Shown: one piece after another, positions 36,773 through 45,965 of the stretch
Position numbering within the stretch: position 1 is the first letter of the stretch
How the letters are laid out: each line of letters opens with the position of its first letter
Assembly: GCA_963836355.1 (NCBI GenBank)
Contig: CAWIJO010000006.1
Span: forward strand, 646,210-710,209
Length of the DNA: 64,000 bases
Reading direction: 5' to 3'
Source of the DNA: Palsa-506 sp963836355
Lineage (GTDB): Bacteria > Actinomycetota > Actinomycetes > Streptosporangiales > Streptosporangiaceae
Translations under genes and position numbers: made by a program
Notes under the pieces: generated by a model
The model's input: only the letters and a program-made list of their open reading frames with translations
Databases searched by the model: none
Told to the model about the DNA's origin: nothing

Positions 36773-37062
36773 GACACCGGCAATAACCGCCGCTCACCGG
36801 CTGCTCGCTCCCTCGCTGAAGCCGCGCCCGGCGCCGGCCACCGCGGGAAGACCGCTACCTGCCGTGACTCTCCAGCACTCGCATCGGATGCGAGATCATC
36901 GCACCTAACGCGCCGGCCGCGCAACAGCCCAGGCCAGGAAGCCAGGCACAGGCATCACGCCAGGCGAAAGCGGTCCGGGCAGCTACCCCAGCACGCACGC
37001 CCCGGCCATTCAAAAGCCAAGGTCACGCACGGTAACCGCACACGGCAGGAGCCGGCGCACGC
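36773..37062. other. Intergenic
   Basis: About 290 bases without a supportable gene between the recombinase fragment and the acuC-type gene's terminator. Confidence 0.4.
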
Positions 37063-37104
37063 AAACCATCGCGTATTCGCACCCGATGCAATACGCGACG
37101 GTTT
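37063..37104 (-). terminator. Candidate terminator hairpin of the acuC-type gene
   Basis: Arms 37063-37077 (AAACCATCGCGTATT) and 37090-37104 (AATACGCGACGGTTT) pair over 15 bases with one mismatch around a 12-base loop, about 60 bases past the stop of the minus-strand gene at 37165. There is no clear U-tract, as is common in high-GC actinomycetes. Confidence 0.5.
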
Positions 37105-37164
37105 CATCAAGATCAAGCAAGTTCGGGCTAGGTCACCAAACCGACCCGGGTCAGGATCGTGGCG

Positions 37165-38385
37165 CTAGGGCCCGGGCATCATCCCGTGCTCGGGGAAGAC
37201 AGCCGACCGGGTGGCGATGATGGCCCTGTCGACAGGATCGGCCGGATCGTATCCGGCCTCAAACCGCGCGAATTCCGGATCGCTGCCCTCGGTCATCACC
37301 TCCGGTGCCTCCCTGCCGGTGCGGCGGAACGCGTACTCGCGCCAGGAGGCAGGGATGCGCGCGCGGCGATCGATCGGGCACCCGGCCGCCTCCGCCAGCA
37401 GATGGGTCCAGGTCCGCGGCACCACCTCGAGCAGTTCATAGCCGCCTCCCCCGGTCAGCAGCCACCGTCCGCCGGCCAGCTCGTGGGCCAGCGCGTGGAT
37501 CGCGGCATGGGCGGCGCGCTGCGCGTCGATGCTCAGCTCCAGGTGGGCCAGGGGGTCCAGCCGGTGCGTGTCGCAGCCATGCTGGCTGACCAGTACCTGG
37601 GGCCGGAACTGGCGCAGCAGCGGCGGGACTATCGCGTGGAAGGCGCGCAGCCAGGGTGCATCTTCAATGCCCGCTGGCAGCGCGACATTGACCGCTGATC
37701 CCTCGGCACCGGGCCCGCCGGTGTCGGAGGGCAGGCCGGTGAAGGGGAAAAGGGTCGCCGGGTGCTCGTGCAGGCTTATCGTCAGCACCCGCGGATCGGC
37801 ATAGAAGGCTGCCTCAACTCCGTCGCCGTGGTGCGCGTCGATGTCCACGTAGGCGACGCGCTCGGCGCCCTGCCCCAGCAGCCAGGCGATCGCGATCGCC
37901 GGGTCGTTGTAAACGCCGAACCCGCTAGCGCGAGCGGCCATGGCATGATGCATCCCGCCCGCAATGCTGACCCCGTGCCAGTCCGGGCCTGACCAGACAG
38001 CACGGGCCGCGGCCAGGGTCGCCCCGGTCACCAGCGCCGATGCCTCGTGCATGCCGGGGAATACCGGGTTGTCCTCGGTGCCCAGCCCGAACATCCGTGC
38101 AACGCGGAGCTGGTCCCCCGCCAGGCCGTCGCTGGCGTCGGGGTGCTCGGCCCAGCGGCTGACCGCTTCCACCGCCGTGACGTACCGGCTGTCATGCACA
38201 AGCCTCAGGTCTACCTCAGCGCCCGGGGCCGGAGCGGCCACCGTCACGCCGGGCTGATTCCACAACTCGAATTCGTGCGCGAGCTGCATCGTCAGCTCCA
38301 CGCGCACCGGTGCCATGGGGTGGCCGGGCCCGAAGTGATAGTCGGCGAGCCGCTCGTCCCAGGCCACATGCAGGGTGCAGGCCAT
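37165..38385 (-). CDS. acuC: Acetoin-utilisation/histone-deacetylase-family protein deacetylase
   Basis: 406 residues from the ATG at 38385, with AGGGAGG about ten bases upstream; an upstream extension to 38451 is open but unlikely. It has the class I HDAC zinc-site motifs: GVSIAGGMHHAMAARASGFG with the paired His, YVDIDAHHGDGVEAAFY with the Asp/His zinc ligands, the second Asp in QHGCDTHRLDPLAHL, and the C-terminal LTGGGGYELLEVVPRTWTHL. In Bacillus AcuC removes acetyl groups from acetyl-CoA synthetase. The neighbouring GNAT/acyl-CoA-ligase gene upstream on the same strand is the likely opposing activity. Cytoplasmic. Confidence 0.9.
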   Translation of the reverse strand: MACTLHVAWDERLADYHFGPGHPMAPVRVELTMQLAHEFELWNQPGVTVAAPAPGAEVDLRLVHDSRYVTAVEAVSRWAEHPDASDGLAGDQLRVARMFGLGTEDNPVFPGMHEASALVTGATLAAARAVWSGPDWHGVSIAGGMHHAMAARASGFGVYNDPAIAIAWLLGQGAERVAYVDIDAHHGDGVEAAFYADPRVLTISLHEHPATLFPFTGLPSDTGGPGAEGSAVNVALPAGIEDAPWLRAFHAIVPPLLRQFRPQVLVSQHGCDTHRLDPLAHLELSIDAQRAAHAAIHALAHELAGGRWLLTGGGGYELLEVVPRTWTHLLAEAAGCPIDRRARIPASWREYAFRRTGREAPEVMTEGSDPEFARFEAGYDPADPVDRAIIATRSAVFPEHGMMPGP

Positions 38386-38818
38386 CTGCCATAACCTCCC
38401 TGCCGCCATCGGCGGTGTGCCGAACGCATCAGATGACGGCCTGCTGTACACGTTGGCGGATATCTTCTCTGGCCCGGTCCAGCTCTGGCCCGGTCCAGCT
38501 CTGGCCCGATCCAGCTCTGTCGGCCACCGCTAGCCCGAAGTTCCCCCCAAGCCGATTCGTCGACGCGTTTGACCAGGTGGTAGAGCCCTTGATCACGGAA
38601 ATTACATGTCTACGTAGTCATGAGCTGAGGCTGTTTCACCTGGTCAGCACCTATATCGGTTCGCTGCCGGGGGGGAACTACGGGCTAGCGCGGTCGCCAT
38701 GGATTCCGGTTCCCTGCAGTCGCCGGGACAGGCGGTTCAGATTAAGGCGATCAAGATAACGCCCGCGGCACCATGGCTTCGTGGGCGGCGGCGCTCCTCG
38801 GCGCCGATGACTGCTGCG
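38386..38818. other. Intergenic with a tandem repeat
   Basis: About 430 bases between the deacetylase and the GNAT-ligase gene. It holds the 16-base tandem repeat at 38471-38518 and no convincing gene. The gap suggests that the deacetylase may have its own promoter. Confidence 0.5.
38471..38518 (+). repeat. Three tandem copies of a 16-base unit
   Basis: The unit GGCCCGGTCCAGCTCT occurs at 38471, 38487 and 38503; the third copy has one change (GATCC for GGTCC). It lies 86 bases upstream of the acuC-type start, a position where it could affect expression or merely be replication slippage. Confidence 0.8.
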
Positions 38819-41500
38819 TCATGGTAGTCGGCGCAGGTAGGCGTCGGCGGCCTCAGCGGCCTGGATGCGGATCCGGCCATCGACGGCCTGGACCCCGTCG
38901 GGGCGGGCGATGACGGGACTCAGCTCGAGCTCGGCGATCTGCGGCAGGTCATCGGCCATCCGGGAGACCCGCAGCAGCATGTCCCGCAGCGCGGCGAGGT
39001 CGGCTGGCCCGCCACCGCGGCGCCCGAGCAGCAGCGGGGCGGCCCGCGCCGACCGGATCAGTTCATCGGCGTCGGATTCGGTCAGGGGAGCGAGCCGGGC
39101 AGCCCGGTCAGCTAGCACATCGCCGGCCGCGCCGCCGAGCCCGAACAACACCAGCGGGCCGGCCACCTGCTCGTGCAGCACGCTGATCGCCACCTCGACG
39201 CCGCCGGTGATAACCGGCTGGACGATGACGCCGGCCAGCCGCCCGCCGAAGGTGTCCTTCAGTGAGCGGAACCCGTCCCGGACCTCATCCGCGCCGTACA
39301 GGCCGGTCAGCACGTCGCCGGCGGCGCTGGTGCGCAGCAGGCCGGGCACGTCCGCCCTGAGCGCCACGGGGCCGCCGAACCGTGCCGCCGCCGCGATCGC
39401 GGCGTCCTCGGTGATGACCCCGATGCTGTCGGCCAGCGGCACGCCGTAGCAGCCGAGCAGTTCCACGGTCGGGTCCAGGGCCAGCCAGCCGCCGCGGGGC
39501 GGGTCGGCGAGAACGCCGCTGACCAGCTCCCTGGCCTGGTCCTGGCGCAGGCCCTCCAGGTCCGGCACGCGTCCTGGCGGGGTCGCCCGCCAGGTGCCGT
39601 AGCGCGCGGCGTGGCCGAGGGCGCGGATGGCGGACTCGGCGTAGGCATAGGCCGGGACGGGAGGGCAGTCCCCGCCCGGGCCTCGCAGCAGCCGGACAAC
39701 TTCGATCTGGTCCATCACGGCCGCCGCGATCGGCACCGGCAGCCGCGCGGCGGCCACCTCGGGGACCAGGTCGCTGCCCGCGGTCGTGGTGGTCAGCGCC
39801 AGCACCGCGTCCACGCCCGGGTCGGCGCCGACGAGCTCCAGGCACTGGCGGAAGTTGCTGGGCGTGACCAGCACGGTCGTATCGACCGGCCCGGCCACCA
39901 GCGCTTCGCGGCCGAGCATGTCCCGCAGCGCCCGCTGAGTGTCCCCGGCCAGGCCGGCGACCTGCAGGCCGGAATCGCCGCACGCGTCGGCGGCGAGCAC
40001 CGCGGCGCCGCGGGTGTTGGACACCACGCCGACCCTGCCTCCGGCGGGCACTGGCTGGGATGCCAGCAGCGCCGTGGTGTCCAGTAGCTCGCCGAGGTTA
40101 GCGACGGCGATTATGCCGGCCTGCTCGAAAAGAGCCTGCCTGGTGACCGGCTGGGTTGCCGCCGTCGCGGAGCGGGCCCCGGCCAGGCGCTTGCCCGCCG
40201 CGGACCGGCCCACGTCCACGGTTAGCACCGGCATGGTGCGGCCCACGCGGCGGGCAGTGCGGGCGAACTTGGGCGGGTTCCCGATCGATTCCAGATACAG
40301 CAGGGCTAGCTTCGTCGCCTCGTCGGACTCCCACCACTGCAGCATGTCGGTGCCGGACACATCGTCTTTGTCGCCGAGCGAGACCAGGGTGGAGATCCCC
40401 ACGCCCAGCCGGGACAGGTGCTCCACCAGCATGAAGCCGGTGCCGCCGGTGGACTGGAAGGCCAGGCCGGCTGTTCCCGCCGCGGGGTGGCGGGCCGCGA
40501 ACGTGGCGTCCAGGCCGATGCCGGGGTTGGCCACGCCGAAGCTGGCTGGCCCGACCATCCGCATGCCGTGGCGGCGACAGATGCCCAGTAGCTCCGCGCG
40601 GGCCGGGCCGCTAAGTCCGGCCGCGACCACCACCAGGGCCTTGACGCCCCGCTGCCCGCAATCCTCGGCGACGCCGAGCACGGCTGGCGCCGGGACGGCA
40701 ATGACCGCCAGGTCGACCTGATCGGGCAGCGCCGCCGCTGACGGCAGGCAAGCGATGCCGTCCAGCTCGGCCGCGCCCGGGTTGACCGGGTAGACCGGGC
40801 CGGGGAATCCGCCGTCGATGAGGTTCTGCAAGATTGCCCGGCCGACCGATCCGGGGCGCCGGCTCGCGCCGATGACCGCGACCGAGGCCGGCATCAGCAC
40901 CGGCCGCATGCTCGCCACGTCGGCTGATCGCTCCCGCACGGCGACCGTATCGCGGTAGGTGCCCAGGGCGGCGTCCGCCTCGTCGGCGGGCAGCGGGAAC
41001 GTCAGGTCATACACGCCGTCCACCAGCGAGCGCTGCGCCTGCAGCCCAGCGTCGGCGAAGACCCGCAGCATGGCCGCGTTCTCGCTCAGCGTCTCCGCGG
41101 TAAAGGCGCGGAACCCCCGGCCGCGCCCCAGCGAGACCAGGTGCTCCAGCAGCAGCATGCCGATGCCGCGGTTCTGCAGGTCATCGGCAACCGTGAAGGC
41201 GACCTCCGCGGACCGGGACCCAGTACCGGCCTGCTCGTAGGCACCGCAGCCGACCACATCGTCGTCCAGCACGGCCAGCAGCGCTGCGTGATCCGGCCCG
41301 GGCTCGCGGCATATCCGGCGCGCCTCCTGCTCGGGAGCTAGCGGACTCATGCTGAAAAAGCGCAGGTAACGATTGTCCGGGGACATCTTGGCGTGCATGT
41401 CCCGCACCGCGTCGAAGTCATCGGACCGCGCGGCCCGGATCTCGATGGTAGCGCCGTCGGTCAGCAGAGCGTAACTGCTGTCCTCCGCATGTATGCTCAT
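38819..41500 (-). CDS. GNAT acetyltransferase fused to an NDP-forming acyl-CoA synthetase
   Basis: 893 residues from the ATG at 41500, with GGAGG five bases upstream. Residues ~18-170 are a GNAT domain (VAFTVADDLQNRGIGMLLLE is the acetyl-CoA loop). Residues ~195-460 are the CoA-binding and ligase domains (VAVIGASRRPGSVGRAILQN). Residues ~660-890 are an ATP-grasp domain (VEVAISVLHEQVAGPLVLFG). This architecture matches the Pat-type protein lysine acetyltransferases of actinomycetes and enterics, in which the ligase part is often a regulatory pseudo-enzyme. Targets typically include acetyl-CoA synthetase. Paired with the deacetylase downstream. Confidence 0.88.
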   Translation of the reverse strand: MSIHAEDSSYALLTDGATIEIRAARSDDFDAVRDMHAKMSPDNRYLRFFSMSPLAPEQEARRICREPGPDHAALLAVLDDDVVGCGAYEQAGTGSRSAEVAFTVADDLQNRGIGMLLLEHLVSLGRGRGFRAFTAETLSENAAMLRVFADAGLQAQRSLVDGVYDLTFPLPADEADAALGTYRDTVAVRERSADVASMRPVLMPASVAVIGASRRPGSVGRAILQNLIDGGFPGPVYPVNPGAAELDGIACLPSAAALPDQVDLAVIAVPAPAVLGVAEDCGQRGVKALVVVAAGLSGPARAELLGICRRHGMRMVGPASFGVANPGIGLDATFAARHPAAGTAGLAFQSTGGTGFMLVEHLSRLGVGISTLVSLGDKDDVSGTDMLQWWESDEATKLALLYLESIGNPPKFARTARRVGRTMPVLTVDVGRSAAGKRLAGARSATAATQPVTRQALFEQAGIIAVANLGELLDTTALLASQPVPAGGRVGVVSNTRGAAVLAADACGDSGLQVAGLAGDTQRALRDMLGREALVAGPVDTTVLVTPSNFRQCLELVGADPGVDAVLALTTTTAGSDLVPEVAAARLPVPIAAAVMDQIEVVRLLRGPGGDCPPVPAYAYAESAIRALGHAARYGTWRATPPGRVPDLEGLRQDQARELVSGVLADPPRGGWLALDPTVELLGCYGVPLADSIGVITEDAAIAAAARFGGPVALRADVPGLLRTSAAGDVLTGLYGADEVRDGFRSLKDTFGGRLAGVIVQPVITGGVEVAISVLHEQVAGPLVLFGLGGAAGDVLADRAARLAPLTESDADELIRSARAAPLLLGRRGGGPADLAALRDMLLRVSRMADDLPQIAELELSPVIARPDGVQAVDGRIRIQAAEAADAYLRRLP

Positions 41501-41566
41501 GCCGTCCTCCCGTCGGCTCGCGACGCCGCGACCCAGTCCGCATTATCGGTTACGGCGGGACCAAGC

Positions 41567-41602
41567 GGGGCTCTGGCTGCTGAAGGGGCTCTGGCTGCTG
41601 AA
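41567..41602 (+). repeat. Two tandem copies of an 18-base unit
   Basis: GGGGCTCTGGCTGCTGAA is repeated exactly at 41567 and 41585, in the leader region upstream of the GNAT-ligase gene. Confidence 0.75.
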
Positions 41603-41817
41603 TAAGATTGGCACACCAGGCTGGCGAGGCCGGGACTGTGGCTGACGGCGGTCATCGGGACTCCCGGGTGAGTTGCAGGTAGACGTCCGCAAGCGTGGGC
41701 GGAACACCTGAAGGTCGGGACGATCAGCGTTGTGCGCCTGGGCCCAGGCGGCCAGCGGGCCGAGCAGTGGGCAGCGAGCTGGATCTGCTCGGCCTGCGAT
41801 CGCACGGCAAACTGGGG

Positions 41818-41960
41818 CGCCCCGAACTGGCTATCCTGCGCTGCTGGGCCGACCGCGCCGTGCTCGCCGCTGATCCGCCTCCTGCTGCGAAGGCTGCGGA
41901 TGCATCGGCTGGTCACCCCAGGTACCGTCCTTCGGTGGCACCGCCGCCTGGTCACCCAAT
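41818..41960 (+). pseudogene. N-terminal scrap of an integrase-core transposase
   Basis: Encodes WADRAVLAA and, after a one-base frame change, IRLLLRRLRMHRLVTPGTVL then RWHRRLVT, the conserved N-terminal DNA-binding part of rve-type actinobacterial transposases. Nothing of the catalytic core follows. It seems to be another relic of the family seen at 1-233 and 32440-32841. Confidence 0.6.
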
Positions 41961-42128
41961 GCCGTTGCTTGTGTGCCGCAAAGCAGTTCATGGTGACGGT
42001 GCGGTGGTGGAGTCGTTGGTATCAGCATGCAACTTTGGGTGGGCTTGTCTGATCATGTGCGCCTCGGGACGGTTACCCGGTGGGTGAGCCCGGAGCTTGT
42101 CGCGGAGGCGCTGGGCGACTAGTTAGCG

Positions 42129-42374
42129 TCAGTTCGAGAGCGCGGCGGGCCTGGCCGCGCCGCTGGTCTCGGTGATGCTGACCGGTTGCACGGTCAAGCT
42201 GGTGCCATTCGCGACAGCGATGGCGAAATCCTGGCGGGGATTTGGCCCGCTGGCCGCGCCGGGCGCCTGCTGCATCACCGAGACCCCGCGCACCCGGATC
42301 GTGTAGGTGCCGGCCGCCAGGGCGGCGATCACGATTTGCTGGACGTTGTTGGTCGCGCTGGGAAATGAGTTCAC
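42129..42374 (-). pseudogene. C-terminal beta domain of a secreted serine protease, truncated
   Basis: 81 residues: IVIAALAAGTYTIRVRGVSV then MQQAPGAASGPNPRQDFAIA and VANGTSLTVQPVSITE. This is the pre-peptidase C-terminal type of beta-sandwich found at the end of actinobacterial S8 (subtilisin-like) peptidases. The catalytic domain is absent, and the fragment begins right at the end of the IS21 element, which probably separated it from the rest. Confidence 0.6.
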
Positions 42375-42440
42375 ATCCCGTGTCGGCGTACTCCCTGCCG
42401 TGCAGAGCGAGGTACGGATTGGCGTGCAGAGGGTGGATGG

Positions 42441-42677
42441 TCAGCTGTGGCCGGTGCCGAAGAGTTGCTCGCCGTCGTCGTGGCCGAGCAGGAAGGTGAA
42501 GCGGGCCAGGTCGGTGCGCAGTTCAGCGAGGTCGTAGCCCTGGGTGCCGATGAAGCGGCCGAATGAGGCGGCAAGGTGGGCGTGGTCGGTGCCGCCGAGC
42601 CACTGGCTGATGAAGGTGAGCATCTCGGCGAGTTCGGCGGCGTCGGCGAGATCGAGGTGCATCAGGGGAGCTGGCAT
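42441..42677 (-). CDS. Small conserved accessory protein of the IS21 element
   Basis: 78 residues from the ATG at 42677, with GAGGAAG seven bases upstream. The sequence (MHLDLADAAELAEMLTFISQ, then GTDHAHLAASFGRF, YDLAELRTDLARFTFLLGHD) is acidic and helical, with no known motif. It sits 125 bases downstream of istB inside the element. I recall similar small genes beside actinobacterial IS21 copies, but no function. Confidence 0.55.
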   Translation of the reverse strand: MPAPLMHLDLADAAELAEMLTFISQWLGGTDHAHLAASFGRFIGTQGYDLAELRTDLARFTFLLGHDDGEQLFGTGHS

Positions 42678-42802
42678 CGGGTCTTCCTCGGGTGGTGCTC
42701 AGCGGGCGGGCGCGCTGACGGGCTTCTTGGTGTTCTGCTGCTGGCGGGCGTGGGTGAGGCGATAGGAGACGGTGCCGGTCTTGATGATCTGCCTGGCGGA
42801 CG

Positions 42803-43579
42803 TCAGGCGGTCGCGCTGGCCACGGTGGTTTCGGCGGCGGCGAGCCGGTTTTTCAGCCGGTAGCTGGGCCCGTTGATCGCGATGACATCGCAGTGGTGCA
42901 GGAGCCGGTCCAGGATGGCGGTGGCCAGGACTTCGTCGCCGAAGACGGATCCCCATTCGCTGAAGGCCTTGTTGGAGGTCAGCAAGATGGCGCCCTTCTC
43001 GTACCTTTTGGAGATCATCTGGAAGACGAGGTTGGCTTCTTCGCGGTCCAGCGGCAGGTAGCCCACCTCGTCGAGGACCAGGACGTGGGGGCGCAGGTAG
43101 GTGCGCAGCTTGCTGGTCAGGCGGCCGATCGCGTCGGCGGCCTTGAGCTGGCGGACCATGTCGTCGAGGGTGGTGAAGTAGACGGTGTATCCGGCCCGGC
43201 AGGCCGCGACCGCCAGCGCGACCGCGATATGTGTCTTGCCGACGCCGGGCGGGCCGAGCAGCGCCGCGTTGGCCTTGGCCTCGACGAACGCCAGGGTGGC
43301 CAGGTCCCGGACTTTCCGCGGGTCGAGTTCGGGCTGGTAGGAGAAGTCGTACTCGTCCAGCGTCTTGTGGTGGGGCATCTTGGAGATCCGCAGCGCGTGC
43401 CGCAGCCGCCGTTCCTCGCGGACGGCGAGTTCTTCTTCCAGGACCAGGTCGAGGAAGTCCAGGTAGCCCATCTGGCCGGCGTTGGCGCGCTGCACGTACT
43501 CGGTGAGCGTCTCGGCCAGGTGCGGTAGCCCGAGCTTGGCCGCGGTGGCCCGGATCCGGGTGGTGACCAGTTCGCTCAC
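42803..43579 (-). CDS. istB: IS21 helper ATPase IstB
   Basis: 258 residues; AAA+ ATPase of the DnaC/IstB family that remodels target DNA for the transposase. Walker A is GPPGVGKTHIAVALAV (residues ~109-124) and Walker B is VLVLDEVGYLPLDREE. Sensor-1 lies in AILLTSNKAFSEWGSVFGD, and the arginine-finger region in AILDRLLHHCDVIAINGPSY. Its start overlaps the istA stop by four bases (ATGA), the usual coupling. The protein looks complete. Confidence 0.92.
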   Translation of the reverse strand: MSELVTTRIRATAAKLGLPHLAETLTEYVQRANAGQMGYLDFLDLVLEEELAVREERRLRHALRISKMPHHKTLDEYDFSYQPELDPRKVRDLATLAFVEAKANAALLGPPGVGKTHIAVALAVAACRAGYTVYFTTLDDMVRQLKAADAIGRLTSKLRTYLRPHVLVLDEVGYLPLDREEANLVFQMISKRYEKGAILLTSNKAFSEWGSVFGDEVLATAILDRLLHHCDVIAINGPSYRLKNRLAAAETTVASATA

Positions 43580-45012
43580 GTACTGTCCTTCGGGTCGGTG
43601 GCAGGGACGGTGGTGAAGGGGCGGGTGCCGGTGATCTGGTCATAGACCGACAGCGGCCGGTGCCCGACGGTGATATTCGCCGCGTCAGCCCGGGCCAGCA
43701 GGAACCGCAGCGTGCCCGAGGGTTCGCTGCGCCCGCGTCCGCGGTCATCGTGGTGCCCGCCGCCGGGGAAGGTCTCGCCGCTGGTGGTGGTGGCGCGGGT
43801 GTGCCCGTCGGGCAGCGGCTTCCAGTGTTCGGGGTCGGCGATGCGGGCGCCGCGGCCGACCGCGCGCGGGTGCACGGCCAGCAGCGTGACGCCGTTCTCG
43901 TCGGGCACGGTGGCGTGCAGGCTGACGGTGGCGGCGCTGGCGCGGACCTCGACCATCTGCCGGTGGAACACCCGGGCCGCCGGGACGGAGTACAAGTTGG
44001 CCTCGAACGCGACCAGGCAGTCCTTGCCGACGTGCCGCAGGTGCCGGTTCGCGACCACATACGGCCTGGCCGGGACCGGCGCCAGCGCGGCGTGATCACG
44101 CTGGGCCCGCACCCCGATCACCTCGCCGTGGGTGCGGTGCACGGTGCGGCGCCGGGCCGGCACCCAAGCCAGGAACGCGTTGTCGAGCTCGCCGGTGGAG
44201 GCGAACGACCGGCAGGCCAGCACGTGATCCCGCACGATGATCACCTGCCGCTCGACCCGCCCCTTCCCGGTGGGCCGGTAGGCCGCCAGCACGTCGATGT
44301 CGAAACCGTAGTGCCCGGCGAACGCCACCGCTTCGGGGTGCAGCGGGACCGCCTGCCCGGGTGCGACGTGCCGGCGCACCACGGTCTTGGTGCGGTCATA
44401 CACGATCGAGCCGGGCACCCCGCCGAAATGCGCGAACGCCCGCCGGTGACACGCCCAGAACGTGGCCAGATCCTGGCTGGTGGTGAAGCAGCAAAACGGA
44501 TCCCGCGAATACGACAGCACCATGTGGAACGAGTACACCTTGCCGACCCCAACATGGGCGAGGATGCTGCCCTCATCGCCCCAGTCCACCTGGGCCTGAG
44601 CGCCCGGCACCACCTCGAACCGGCGGTGCAGCCGGGCCAGCTCGCTGGGCGTATACCCCAGCTCCGCGGCGATCCTGGGCCGAGCCTCCTGCAGATACAT
44701 CTTGACCCGCTGGTAGTTGCCGGTGAAACCGTACTCAGCCACCAGCCGCTCGTGGATCACCGTGCCCTTCAGCAGCACCTCCGCGCGCAGCCACGCGTCG
44801 ATCACCGGGGCATAGGCCGCGATCACCCTGTTCCGCAGATCCGCCCGCGGTGCGGGCACCGGCGGTGCGGCCGCGCCCTCAGCTTCCAGGTACTTCTTGA
44901 CCGTCCGCCAGTTCAGCCCGGTCTCCCGGGCGATCTCCGACATACTCGCGACCGCGTCCCGCAGCACCCGGAACCGGCGCAGCTCAAGCCACCGCTCGGC
45001 CTCCAGAACCAC
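43576..45012 (-). CDS. istA: IS21 transposase IstA
   Basis: 478 residues. An N-terminal HTH (VASMSEIARETGLNWRTVKK) binds the element ends. The DDE core starts at VPGAQAQVDWGDEG (first Asp); the next blocks include SIVYDRTKTVV (second Asp) and the Glu region near GKGRVERQVIIVRDHVLA. A beta-barrel-type C-terminal domain contains VAFEANLYSVPAARVFHRQM. Complete and coupled to istB; apparently an active copy. Confidence 0.9.
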   Translation of the reverse strand: MVLEAERWLELRRFRVLRDAVASMSEIARETGLNWRTVKKYLEAEGAAAPPVPAPRADLRNRVIAAYAPVIDAWLRAEVLLKGTVIHERLVAEYGFTGNYQRVKMYLQEARPRIAAELGYTPSELARLHRRFEVVPGAQAQVDWGDEGSILAHVGVGKVYSFHMVLSYSRDPFCCFTTSQDLATFWACHRRAFAHFGGVPGSIVYDRTKTVVRRHVAPGQAVPLHPEAVAFAGHYGFDIDVLAAYRPTGKGRVERQVIIVRDHVLACRSFASTGELDNAFLAWVPARRRTVHRTHGEVIGVRAQRDHAALAPVPARPYVVANRHLRHVGKDCLVAFEANLYSVPAARVFHRQMVEVRASAATVSLHATVPDENGVTLLAVHPRAVGRGARIADPEHWKPLPDGHTRATTTSGETFPGGGHHDDRGRGRSEPSGTLRFLLARADAANITVGHRPLSVYDQITGTRPFTTVPATDPKDST

Positions 45013-45187
45013 CGGCAGCCCCCGCCCCCGTGAAGATCAACTGACCTAGGCAACGTTCCCAGCCGTCACACTGCGGCACCAGCCGACACGCCGAGTAACC
45101 TCTGCACGTTTACCTGTACCTGGCTCTGCCATCGAGTACACACATCCCCCGTCGGTGATGCTTGTGGGTGCCGAAAATGCCTTCACT

Positions 45188-45350
45188 TCACGCGACCTGC
45201 GAATATTCGTGGAGGAGACCGCCCAGCCTGTCGCGTCGTCGGACGCGGATGTTGTCGTCGGCCGACACGATGGAGATCCTGCCGTCGGGTGGTCTCTGGC
45301 CGAGGGCCCGGTGTGGCCGGTGGCTGTTGTTGCGACACGAGGTCGCACGT
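45188..45350 (-). pseudogene. C-terminal scrap of an integrase-core transposase
   Basis: Reading leftward, the frame encodes NSHRPHRALGQRPPDGRISI then RVRRRDRLGGLLHEYSQVA and a stop, the usual tail of an rve-type transposase, of a different subgroup from the copy at 1-233. The upstream part runs into the istB fragment; no catalytic core remains. Confidence 0.6.
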
Positions 45351-45489
45351 GGTGAGTGAGCTAGCCGAGGAGGTCTGGCTGATGCCGGAGACGTAGCTAC
45401 AGGTCTGTGTTCGGCCTGTCCCCGCCGTGACGTGCGTGGCCGGTTCCTGACCGGTCGGGTGCGAAGCTCGCGGTAAAGCCCAAGGACCG

Positions 45490-45871
45490 CCGTGTCATTT
45501 GCAGGGCGGTGGCCAGGTGGGTCTTGCCCACTCCGACGGGACCCAGTATCAAAGCGCCGTGGGCGGCTTCGGTGAACCGCAGGCTGACCAGCTCGTTCCA
45601 GAGCTGCTGGTCGTAGCGGACGGCGGCGGCGGGACCCCAGGTGTCGAGGCGCATGTCGGGGTCGAGCCCGGCGGCGCGCGCGGCGGGTGGCCGAGCCGTT
45701 CTCGCGGCGGGTGACTTCGTCGGACAGCAGCAGCTCGAGGAAGTCGGCGTGCGGGAGCTTGTTCTGGCGGGCGAGGGTAAGCCGGTCGGGGAGGGTGGCC
45801 AGGAGCTGGCCGAGCTTGAGGGTGCGCAGGTGCCGTTTGAGGTCGGGGCTGACCGGGTCGGCCAGGGTCAT
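45490..45871 (-). pseudogene. istB: Truncated, frameshifted istB of the degenerate IS21-like element
   Basis: The start at 45871 (MTLADPVSPDLKRHLRTLKL) follows AAAGGAC. The N-terminus (QNKLPHADFLELLLSDEVTR) is typical IstB. A frameshift near 45690 moves the reading to MRLDTWGPAAAVRYDQQLWN and the Walker A ALILGPVGVGKTHLATALQ, after which homology stops at about 45490. Walker B and the C-terminus are lost. It belongs with the istA pieces at 47096 and 52743. Confidence 0.72.
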
Positions 45872-45965
45872 CGGGTGTCCTTTCATCGCTGATGCTGGCT
45901 GTGCTGGTGATGCGGGCGGGCTGCCCGCGGCCCGGGCGGGGTGCCCGGGCCGCGGGGCGCCGGGG

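Larger units (their letters stand above)
42381..45090 (-). mobile_element. IS21-family element with istA and istB
   Basis: Contains complete istA and istB plus a small accessory gene. Candidate ends are a short inverted match: CGTGTCGGC at 42379-42387 and its complement GCCGACACG at 45082-45090. I could not identify a target duplication. The left end cuts a protease gene. Confidence 0.65.
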
